NCBI GenBank assembly: GCA_029879825.1
Contig: JAOUPL010000087.1
Span: forward strand, 1-5,192
Reading direction: 5' to 3'
Length of the DNA stretch: 5,192 nucleotides
Source: Candidatus Bathyarchaeota archaeon
Lineage (GTDB): Archaea; Thermoproteota; Bathyarchaeia; Bathyarchaeales; Bathyarchaeaceae
The notes beneath the pieces were generated by a model that was not told the origin of the DNA, did no database searches, and saw nothing but the letters and a program-made list of their open reading frames with translations. The position numbers were made by a program, and so were the translations under genes. Positions 1 to 5,192 of the stretch are shown here, piece by piece. Every line of letters starts with the position of its first letter. Positions within the stretch are counted from its first letter, which is position 1.

Positions 1-64
1 CAGCGTAGATAACCCAAACAACGTTGATATAACATCAAAATTTGAAATTCATAAAGCAGAAAGG

Positions 65-73
65 ATCTTTATG
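65..73 (+). promoter_or_regulatory. Candidate TATA element for the membrane protein gene
   Basis: ATCTTTATG lies about 27-35 nt before the ATG at 100 and follows a purine-rich stretch (CAGAAAGGA) that could serve as a BRE. This spacing would give a leaderless or nearly leaderless transcript. The same nine bases occur on the minus strand before the RadA-like gene. It is an AT-rich match only; a GGGATC at 91-96 might instead act as a weak ribosome binding site. Confidence 0.35.
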
Positions 74-99
74 GCAGTAATCTAATTTATGGGATCAAA

Positions 100-441
100 A
101 TGGTAAAGAGAACGCTTTATGAGGCGGTTTGGATCCTTGGTCTAATCGCAGGGATCGTATGCATTTTATTTGCCGTCTTCAGCTTTCTTGGTTATATACC
201 AGAAATCTTGGAAAAGCCCATTAAAGGCCTCACAGGCATGGTAAGTGCTGGGATTCTTGGCATTCTGGGGTTCCTGATCTTGGGTGCCGCGCGAATGACA
301 AAGGCTGGAGGCAAAAGAGCAACCACTGGGGGAATATTCCTGCTCATCTTTGGATTTGTAGCATATTTGGTAGGGGGCGCAATAGGCGCTGCCATAGCCA
401 TTTTGACCGGCCTACTAGCCATTATTGCCAGACATGTTTAA
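100..441 (+). CDS. Small integral membrane protein of unknown function
   Basis: A 113-residue, strongly hydrophobic protein that I do not recognise as a named family. Hydrophobic segments lie at about residues 9-31, 44-64, 75-92 and 93-110, giving three or four transmembrane helices rich in Gly, Ala, Ile and Leu. Short basic loops (KAGGKR near 68-73) separate them. There is no signal peptidase site, catalytic motif or extramembrane domain. The ATG at 100 is chosen because the only upstream ATG (71) meets a stop after four codons and a TATA-like element is well placed. It converges on the polymerase gene with a 35-bp gap, so it is not part of that operon. The opposite-strand reading frame lacks any such pattern, which supports this strand. 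It could be a spurious hydrophobic ORF, but the regular helix spacing argues against that. Confidence 0.65.
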   Translation: MVKRTLYEAVWILGLIAGIVCILFAVFSFLGYIPEILEKPIKGLTGMVSAGILGILGFLILGAARMTKAGGKRATTGGIFLLIFGFVAYLVGGAIGAAIAILTGLLAIIARHV

Positions 442-476
442 CGCGCGCGGAGGTTCAAACATCACTCTCCCTCATT

Positions 477-2795
477 TTATGTTGTTGTTAAAACGGGTTG
501 CAGCACCGTCTGCTTCTCGCCATAAACTATCTGATCTTTCAACGCTTCTTCGGTATATCCAAATGGGCTAAGAATATTAGCTCCCGCCAAAATCAGCATG
601 TCAACATATTTTTCGGCGTCAAAACGGGTTTCAGTGTTAACTAGTTCCGCAGCTTTCACACGTTTATTTGCCCTTCTGTTTTCAGCGTCAGTTATCAAGT
701 ACCGAACAGTCTGTCCCCCCGAAACCGCTATGCCCTCCTTCATCAACTGCTTGGCAGCTACAGCCTGAAAAACATCATGAGCATACCTGTCTGGATGCAT
801 AGAAAGCTGCTTCGAAACAATCAAATCTCGCACATCAACATCTCTCTTCCTCAGCTTCTCCGCATAACCCCACAAAACATCCACCGCCTCAGGAATCCTC
901 TTCACAAACGCCTCAGCGTTCCATGCCTTCGCAAGAATCCCTATCATATCCATCTGAGCTCTCTTAATGAAGGGCGCTGTATCCCGCCTCACCGCCTCAA
1001 TGCCCCTCACCTTGATTTTGCCAGATTCAAACACCCCATAGTACCGGTTAAGAACAGGAACATCCACATGCATCCTAGACGGAAGAAAAACAATCCATCG
1101 ATATCTGCCCTCCATGTTAAGCTGGACACCAATTTCTTTAGAAACGTCTTTACAGAAGTCAACGAACTCTCTCGGACACATCCCTTCTTTCTTAAGCCAC
1201 AAAGAATCAACGATGCCGTGAACCACCTCAAAACCCCTCTCCTCAGCCATACGCACAGTCTTCAACAAAGCATCCCTAGCGAAAGCACAAACCGCAATGT
1301 GAGCATCAACCTTGCTAAAACGAGCATTCCTGTAACCCAAATAACCGAAACAAGTCACCAAGATCCACTTGAGAGCATTCTGCCTACGATGGTACATCTG
1401 CCTCATCTTCGGGTCTTCAGCGTCGTTTCTCATACGCTTGTAAACCTCTCGCTTCTTCAATATCATCTTCAAAGTTCTCGGCACTATGCCTTCCCGCTTC
1501 TGACACACGTTATACTCAAGCTCAGGCACCCTCAACGACGAGTCTGGACAACATTTGCAAAGCACGGTTTCAGCTGAAATGTTCCGCTTCGCCATCAAAG
1601 TCGGATACATAGAGGAAAAGTCAACTTCAGCAACCCAGTCGTGCAGGCCCAGCTTCGGCTCAAAAATGAAACCTCCCCTATCAGCTACAAGCAGCTCCCA
1701 AGCCGACTTAAAAGCCTCAGGTTCCCGTTTCTTCCAAGGAACCAGAATACCATCCTTAACAGCCTGATAAAGCTGCAAAGAAGACATAATCGTGCCAATA
1801 CTGGCCCTCGCAGCCCTATGCAAAGGAACCCTACAAGTCCTCGAAACCTCAATTAACCCATCAAGCCCACACGCAGAATAAATAAACGTGTTCTCCTCGT
1901 CGATGTGGATTCTCCCATAAAGCCTGCGCATAGGCGCCTTAAAGTAAACCCTTCCATAGGAAAAGAAAGTTATCCCACTTCTCTTCATAGCCCTCAGAGG
2001 AAAATCCTCTCTTCCCAGAACAAGCTTGTAGAGAACTCCATTCACTAACGCTCTATGAGCAAGATACGGGAAAAAAAATGAATCCCCACATCGGGTCAAG
2101 ATGATGTCAGGATCCTTTTCTTTGACGACTTCCACCATTTCAAGGATTTTTTCGCCCTCATTCCCTTTGTCAATAACAATCCTTTTTCCATTCATTTCAA
2201 GGATTATGCTTTTGATTGGATCGTTGAAGCTGGGGATAGTTCCCTCCGTGGCTACTTCAACACGCATTGACATCAAGCGAAAAGGAGGAACCGCATAATC
2301 AACGCTTTCCACAGAATCCAACAACCAATAAGCAAGCCTACCACCCTGAACAGTGACCCCTAAAAAAGCAAGCGGAAAAATATCCCTATCATAAAAATAC
2401 GTCTGAGCGTCAGAAACATCAACATTATGCAGCCTAAAATTCCGGTATCCACCAAGCCTCAACAGTTCACGAGCAAAGTAAGGTATCCTACGACAATCCG
2501 TTGCAGTAATCTCCAACACCCTTGACCTCCTGTTTTCCATAAAATCAGCATACTTTTCGACATATCGCCAGCCAGCCACAGACTCACTAGTTGCAAGCTG
2601 AGCAGTCAGCTTAGACAGATCTGCCATCCTGCCAGAAACATAAATTTTGGGCCGAAACTCGTCTGTGAGCCTTACCCGTTCACCATTCTCTGCTATGATC
2701 CACACTGTCATCTCGCCGGAACCGGAAGGATACACATCGAGGAGCCAGCCTCGAAGCGGCTTAAGGCTCGCTAAGTTGTTTTTCCAGCTTGTCAA
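477..2795 (-). CDS. Family B DNA polymerase with inactivated 3'-5' exonuclease domain
   Basis: A 772-residue archaeal-type family B DNA polymerase, close to the usual full length. The N-terminal domain covers about 1-170, the exonuclease-like domain 171-330 and palm, fingers and thumb 380-758. Exo motifs are destroyed: Exo I D-x-E reads R178-V-E180, Exo II N-x4-D reads C236 and F241 (RCGDSFFFPYL), and Exo III Y-x3-D reads Y306-SAC-G310. Polymerase motif A is intact (D392FSSMYP). Motif B is altered: K476 is kept, but NSxYG reads VTCFG (480-484). Motif C YGDTDS reads HGIVDS (526-531), losing the first Asp but keeping D530. KKRY reads LNRY (582-585); GIEAVRRD (598-605) is conserved. The C-terminus has a PIP-like QTVLQPVL (762-769). 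D392 and D530 match the family's metal ligands, so templated synthesis without proofreading is likely. The start is TTG: an in-frame stop lies seven codons upstream, and the next candidate (GTG in LLDVYP) would remove a conserved strand. The start overlaps the previous gene by 35 nt. It is reminiscent of crenarchaeal PolB2/Dpo2, but longer and less decayed. Confidence 0.95.
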   Translation of the reverse strand: MTSWKNNLASLKPLRGWLLDVYPSGSGEMTVWIIAENGERVRLTDEFRPKIYVSGRMADLSKLTAQLATSESVAGWRYVEKYADFMENRRSRVLEITATDCRRIPYFARELLRLGGYRNFRLHNVDVSDAQTYFYDRDIFPLAFLGVTVQGGRLAYWLLDSVESVDYAVPPFRLMSMRVEVATEGTIPSFNDPIKSIILEMNGKRIVIDKGNEGEKILEMVEVVKEKDPDIILTRCGDSFFFPYLAHRALVNGVLYKLVLGREDFPLRAMKRSGITFFSYGRVYFKAPMRRLYGRIHIDEENTFIYSACGLDGLIEVSRTCRVPLHRAARASIGTIMSSLQLYQAVKDGILVPWKKREPEAFKSAWELLVADRGGFIFEPKLGLHDWVAEVDFSSMYPTLMAKRNISAETVLCKCCPDSSLRVPELEYNVCQKREGIVPRTLKMILKKREVYKRMRNDAEDPKMRQMYHRRQNALKWILVTCFGYLGYRNARFSKVDAHIAVCAFARDALLKTVRMAEERGFEVVHGIVDSLWLKKEGMCPREFVDFCKDVSKEIGVQLNMEGRYRWIVFLPSRMHVDVPVLNRYYGVFESGKIKVRGIEAVRRDTAPFIKRAQMDMIGILAKAWNAEAFVKRIPEAVDVLWGYAEKLRKRDVDVRDLIVSKQLSMHPDRYAHDVFQAVAAKQLMKEGIAVSGGQTVRYLITDAENRRANKRVKAAELVNTETRFDAEKYVDMLILAGANILSPFGYTEEALKDQIVYGEKQTVLQPVLTTT

Positions 2796-3030
2796 GTTTC
2801 TCTCTGATCTCCATTATGGCCTTCTCTTGATTAAGCAAAATCGACATCAACATCGCTTCAAGCAAAACAGGCCTCGTAGCCATGCTCCCCGCAGACGCAA
2901 ACAGCCTGCAAGCATTCATCATTCGATCGAAAGCCTCGGCATCCTTGTTTCTCAACCCTTTTCTGAAGCCTTTCCACCTCTCAATTTCCCTTTCCAACGC
3001 CTGACGATACGAAGGAACAGTTCTTCCCAT
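2761..3030 (-). CDS. Small all-helical protein between RadA-like and polymerase genes
   Basis: An 89-residue soluble, charged protein predicted to be almost wholly helical. An N-terminal MGRTVPSYR is followed by an amphipathic helix (about 10-27, EREIERWKGFRKGL), a central helical part with a CRLFASAG segment (30-50), and a hydrophobic then coiled-coil-like helix (55-87, MLMSILLNQEK to KLDKLEKQL). No enzyme motif is visible. From memory, short archaeal proteins with a similar MGRT-P-[ST]-[YF]-R opening exist, including in haloarchaea (possibly DUF8156); this is unchecked. ATG at 3030 is set by a GGAGG eight bases upstream. It begins 3 nt after the RadA-like stop, and its last 35 nt overlap the polymerase start, so translation of all three is probably coupled. 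An adaptor between RadA-like protein and polymerase is the natural inference, by position only. Confidence 0.85.
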   Translation of the reverse strand: MGRTVPSYRQALEREIERWKGFRKGLRNKDAEAFDRMMNACRLFASAGSMATRPVLLEAMLMSILLNQEKAIMEIREKLDKLEKQLSEP

Positions 3031-3033
3031 TCG

Positions 3034-3741
3034 CTAGGCCTCCGTAAACATGTCCATCGTAACCGAACTACACGAAAAATCGATGGTAGAAGGCTTAATA
3101 CTCGGATGATCCTCCAAAACGAACTTGAAACCACCTCCAAACTCTTTGAACCTTATCACAGTACTCGCCCTTGCGAGCAAAACCGCCTCCAGAAAGAGGC
3201 TTCTGCTTGAATAAGGACGCGGAAAATATGAAGCGACAATGACAACTCGCCTCCTAGAAGCCAAGTCCGAAAGATAATGAGTCATTTTGAGGAAGATGTC
3301 CCTGCCCTCTATTTTGGGCACATCACGATCAAGAAAAAGCCCAGTTATGTCCGAAACGACGACAACCTTAGACCTGTATCTTATTAAAGCCTCCTCCAAC
3401 TTCTCAAAAACCAAGGCTGTCAGCTGATACGCCGTGAAAGCCCTCGAAACCAAAATCTTCTCAAGCACAGACCTCGGCTCCAAACCATATTCTTGGGCTA
3501 TAGCCGAAACAGCGTAAGTATCAAAGGTGTTTCCACCATCAATGAAAACAACTCTAGAGTTCAACCCACTCTTCCTGAAAGGCAACTGACATCGAACACT
3601 CAAAAGAAACAAAAGCATAGTGCAAAGAGGACGCCCAACCAAAACCGCAAACTCACCGCTCTGAAAACCCGGAAAAACCTCATCCAGCTTCGGGATGCCG
3701 AGGGCTAACACTCTCTTAGATTTCCTAGACAACGCGGTCAC
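3034..3741 (-). CDS. RadA/RecA-fold paralogue with degenerate ATP site
   Basis: A 235-residue single-domain RecA-fold protein of the RadA/Rad51/KaiC type, with no N-terminal helix-hairpin-helix domain. Recognisable landmarks are LGIPKLDEVFPGFQSGE (14-30, the usual G-x2-LD-x4-G-x4-G entry), FIDGGNTF (67-73, the usual YIDTEGTF), AQEYGLEP (82-89), LVSRAFTAYQ (97-106) and the Walker B strand VVVVSDITGLF (126-136). The ATP site is ruined. Walker A reads GRPLCTM (36-42), about two residues short, with Cys where the Lys should be. The catalytic Glu of DTEGTF is Gly70. Walker B has Ser-Asp (130-131) instead of Asp-Ser. A structural, non-hydrolysing role is therefore expected, perhaps binding RadA filaments or the polymerase. 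GTG at 3741 is the first possible start, since an in-frame TGA lies upstream without another start codon; TTG four codons in is an alternative. It is the first gene of the operon. Bacterial ImuA and archaeal RadC/aRadB-type paralogues are the nearest comparisons. Confidence 0.85.
   Translation of the reverse strand: MTALSRKSKRVLALGIPKLDEVFPGFQSGEFAVLVGRPLCTMLLFLLSVRCQLPFRKSGLNSRVVFIDGGNTFDTYAVSAIAQEYGLEPRSVLEKILVSRAFTAYQLTALVFEKLEEALIRYRSKVVVVSDITGLFLDRDVPKIEGRDIFLKMTHYLSDLASRRRVVIVASYFPRPYSSRSLFLEAVLLARASTVIRFKEFGGGFKFVLEDHPSIKPSTIDFSCSSVTMDMFTEA
3039..3043 (-). promoter_or_regulatory. Shine-Dalgarno site GGAGG for the small helical gene
   Basis: GGAGG on the minus strand lies inside the last codons of the RadA-like gene, eight bases before the ATG at 3030. 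It is the strongest ribosome binding site in the window and fixes the start of the 89-residue protein. The polymerase TTG has only a weak GGAG about 13 bases upstream, which suggests it relies on coupling to this gene. Confidence 0.75.
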
Positions 3742-3777
3742 GGCGCTTAAGGGGTACGAAAAAGCGAATCAACAACT

Positions 3778-3786
3778 CATAAAGAT
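3778..3786 (-). promoter_or_regulatory. Candidate TATA element of the RadA-like/polymerase operon
   Basis: The minus strand reads ATCTTTATG, 36 nt before the GTG at 3741. With an archaeal TATA-to-start distance of about 25 nt, the transcript would begin near 3755 with a leader of some 14 nt. The leader has no obvious ribosome binding site. The element is identical to the nine bases before the membrane protein gene at 65-73. Confidence 0.4.
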
Positions 3787-3838
3787 TTAGGAGAAACATA
3801 TTCTGTAAGTCCAGAGACTCCCAAGTGAAAGTGAAACC

Positions 3839-3846
3839 GATATTCT
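3839..3846 (+). promoter_or_regulatory. Candidate TATA element for the first DUF72 gene
   Basis: GATATTCT lies 28-35 nt before the ATG at 3874, after a purine-rich GTGAAAGTGAAACC. The spacing fits a leaderless transcript, in agreement with the lack of any Shine-Dalgarno sequence before this ATG. The assignment rests on base composition and spacing only. Confidence 0.35.
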
Positions 3847-3873
3847 CTTCTATTTCCAAGCCCCTAAGAACCT

Positions 3874-4821
3874 ATGAGGACCATCGCTTTGCCAAAGTAT
3901 CTCATCGGAGCAGGAGGATGGGCATACTTTCAAGCGCCCGGGATGCACCCTCTCGTAGCCTACTCAAGGGCCTTTGACTTTGTCGAGGTGAACTCAACCT
4001 TCTACGAAATACCCAGCCTAAACCTGGTTGAATCTTGGCGTAAATTAGTCCCACCAAACTTCGAATTCGCAGTAAGATGCAACAAGGCGCTAACTCACAA
4101 GCACAAGTTCCAACCGACACCAGAAGCATTTGAAGACTTAGAAAAGATGACCACGATCTGCACCACCCTCAAAGCCGATATCCTCCACCTACAAACACCT
4201 GCAACGTTTCACCCCACAAAGACCAATGTTGAACTCATACGCAACTTCTTTTCATCAACAGACCTGAAGGGCATCAGAATCGCATTAGAAGTGAAAGGTG
4301 CCAAACAACCCCTCAACCCAGACCTCATCAAAACGATGCAAGATTGCAACATGATCCAATGCGTTGACCTTTCAAAAGACGAGGAACCCGCCTGCAAGTC
4401 CGACATCCTATATTCAAGACTTTTCGGTAAAGGTCCTCACAACATCTACCAACCAACAGATGAAGAGCTTAGAAAAATCGACAAAAAAGCGTCCAAAGGA
4501 GACCACAAAACAGTAGCCGTCAGTTTCCACTTCGTCAGAATGTATAAAGACGCCGCACGCTTCAAAATCTACAAGCAGACTGGAAAATTTCCTAAAGTCA
4601 CCAAGTCCACTGGCTTAACCTCACTCACGGAAGTCCTCCGAGAAGATGCCAAGTTCCCAAGCAACAAGCAAGAACTTATTCGCCATCAAGGATGGAAGCT
4701 CATCGATCTCACTGAAGACAAACGAGTCCATGCATCACACATGCTTGAGAAATTGCCCGAAAAAACCTATAATAACATCAACGAGGTAGTTCAAACACTG
4801 GCGTCGCTCAAGCCATGGTGA
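3874..4821 (+). CDS. DUF72 (YecE-like) protein with DUF2795-like C-terminal extension
   Basis: A 315-residue member of the DUF72/COG1801 family, a TIM-barrel fold of unestablished biochemical role. Family landmarks are IGAGGWAY (11-18), FDFVEVNSTFYEIPS (34-48), FEFAVRCNKALTH (63-75), ILHLQTPATFHP (103-114), IALEVK (136-141) and YSRLFGKG with a following Tyr (180-192). The usual W-x-G-x-FYP stretch after the first motif is replaced by FQAPGMHP, so this is a divergent member. The barrel should end near residue 235; about 70 more residues follow. These contain FPSNKQELIRHQGW (261-274) and MLEKLPEKTYNNINEV (290-305), which resemble the FPAxKxEL and LExLPxxxYxSxxEV pattern of DUF2795. ATG at 3874 is chosen because the first beta strand follows ten residues later and a TATA-like element fits a leaderless start. 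It is transcribed away from the polymerase operon and overlaps the next DUF72 gene by 7 nt. Confidence 0.9.
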   Translation: MRTIALPKYLIGAGGWAYFQAPGMHPLVAYSRAFDFVEVNSTFYEIPSLNLVESWRKLVPPNFEFAVRCNKALTHKHKFQPTPEAFEDLEKMTTICTTLKADILHLQTPATFHPTKTNVELIRNFFSSTDLKGIRIALEVKGAKQPLNPDLIKTMQDCNMIQCVDLSKDEEPACKSDILYSRLFGKGPHNIYQPTDEELRKIDKKASKGDHKTVAVSFHFVRMYKDAARFKIYKQTGKFPKVTKSTGLTSLTEVLREDAKFPSNKQELIRHQGWKLIDLTEDKRVHASHMLEKLPEKTYNNINEVVQTLASLKPW

Positions 4822-5192
4822 AAACATTGAACAACATTTTGCTTGGAACCTCAGGCTGGAGCTACAGAGACTGGATCGGCCCTTTCTACAAGAAGAAAGA
4901 AAAGAGCATGTTGAAAGCACACTCAAAGGTCTTCAAAACAGTCGAGATAGACTCCACATTCTACGCCTATCCTTCCAAAGGAACCGTTATGGGCTGGGCA
5001 AAATATTCCTCAGAAGACTTTGTGTTTTCCGCCAAGCTTCCCAAATTGATAACTCATGAGAAAATGCTTAACCTAAAGGAAGGCGTTGAAGAGGATCTCA
5101 ACCGTTTCTGCGACCTGATTCGACCTATTTTGTTGAACGGCAAACTTGGATGCCTCCTCATACAACTTCCCCCAAAATACAAATTTGACCCG
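4815..5192 (+). CDS. Second DUF72 (YecE-like) protein, 3' end outside window
   Basis: An open frame of 126 codons continues past the right edge. It is a more typical DUF72 member than its neighbour. It opens with LLGTSGWSYRDW (9-20) and GPFYKKK (22-28), the canonical GTSGWSY-x2-W-x-G-x-FY signature, followed by FKTVEIDSTFYAYPS (40-54), FVFSAKLPKLITH (69-81) and LGCLLIQLPPKY (111-122). The start is ATG at 4815, or GTG at 4818; both fall within the last codons of the preceding gene (ATGGTGA), so the two genes are co-transcribed and probably translationally coupled. No Shine-Dalgarno sequence is present. The pair is probably an old tandem duplication, now well diverged. About half of the expected 230-250 residues is visible, so any C-terminal extension cannot be judged. 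Confidence 0.92.
   Translation, partial: MVKTLNNILLGTSGWSYRDWIGPFYKKKEKSMLKAHSKVFKTVEIDSTFYAYPSKGTVMGWAKYSSEDFVFSAKLPKLITHEKMLNLKEGVEEDLNRFCDLIRPILLNGKLGCLLIQLPPKYKFDP

Larger units (their letters stand above)
3742..3873. promoter_or_regulatory. Divergent promoter region between mutasome-like operon and DUF72 genes
   Basis: A 132-bp gap between the GTG at 3741 (minus) and the ATG at 3874 (plus) must hold promoters for both directions. It contains the TATA-like elements listed separately, a tandem GTGAAA (3825-3836) and a weak inverted repeat AGTC-CAGA-GACT with only 4-bp arms. No strong operator palindrome is seen. The shared region would allow co-regulation of both sides. Confidence 0.6.

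Noticed and set aside
442..476. Possible bidirectional terminator in the convergent gap
   Set aside because: There is no hairpin with a T-run in either direction; only a short GCGCGCG and a TTTT are present.
777..1577. Long plus-strand open frame (266 codons) opposite the polymerase
   Set aside because: It is antisense to the conserved palm and finger motifs, its product is a low-complexity His/Leu/Ser/Pro-rich string with no domain, and it has no promoter or ribosome binding site.
477..2795. Reading the polymerase as a pseudogene because of its lost motifs
   Set aside because: The frame is intact over 772 codons, and motif A, the second motif C Asp, the fingers Lys and GIEAVRRD are preserved; the losses are concentrated in the exonuclease site.
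2647..3210. Plus-strand open frame of 187 codons crossing all three operon genes
   Set aside because: It runs antisense across two gene junctions and gives an Arg/Ser/His-rich product without recognisable motifs; it is a shadow of the real coding strand.
3810..3821. AGTC-CAGA-GACT inverted repeat as an operator
   Set aside because: The arms are only 4 bp and do not extend; such repeats are expected by chance in 130 bp.
1..5192. CRISPR array, insertion sequence, tRNA or rRNA
   Set aside because: No regularly spaced repeats, terminal inverted repeats, transposase motifs or RNA gene landmarks were seen by eye on either strand.

Overview
The window looks archaeal. It has a full-length archaeal-type family B DNA polymerase, a RadA/Rad51-like paralogue, TATA-like promoter elements close to start codons, one strong GGAGG ribosome binding site and tightly packed genes. 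The proteins are most reminiscent of the TACK side (for example Bathyarchaeia), but there is no rRNA, tRNA or other marker, so that placement is a guess.

Layout. Positions 1-99 hold only a candidate promoter. A small membrane protein gene lies at 100-441 (+). It converges, across a 35-bp gap with no visible terminator, on a three-gene minus-strand operon read from 3741 down to 477: a RadA/RecA-like protein without a working ATP site (3741-3034), an 89-residue helical protein (3030-2761) and a family B DNA polymerase (2795-477). The first two genes are 3 nt apart and the last two overlap by 35 nt. A 132-bp divergent promoter region (3742-3873) separates the operon from two plus-strand genes for DUF72 (YecE-like TIM-barrel) proteins. 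The first (3874-4821) carries a C-terminal extension that resembles DUF2795. The second starts inside the end of the first at 4815 and runs off the right edge.

Main interpretation. The polymerase has lost the acidic residues of all three 3'-5' exonuclease motifs, yet keeps the motif A aspartate and the second motif C aspartate, the pair that binds catalytic metals in this family. Motif B is altered, and a PIP-like tail may bind the sliding clamp. The RadA-like partner has lost the Walker A lysine, the catalytic glutamate and the normal Walker B order. A dead recombinase paralogue, a small helical protein and a proofreading-dead polymerase in one coupled operon look like an archaeal counterpart of the bacterial ImuA-ImuB-DnaE2 mutasome, built from unrelated polymerase parts. 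A role in damage-tolerant or mutagenic synthesis is inferred. The residue changes and gene order are read directly from the sequence.
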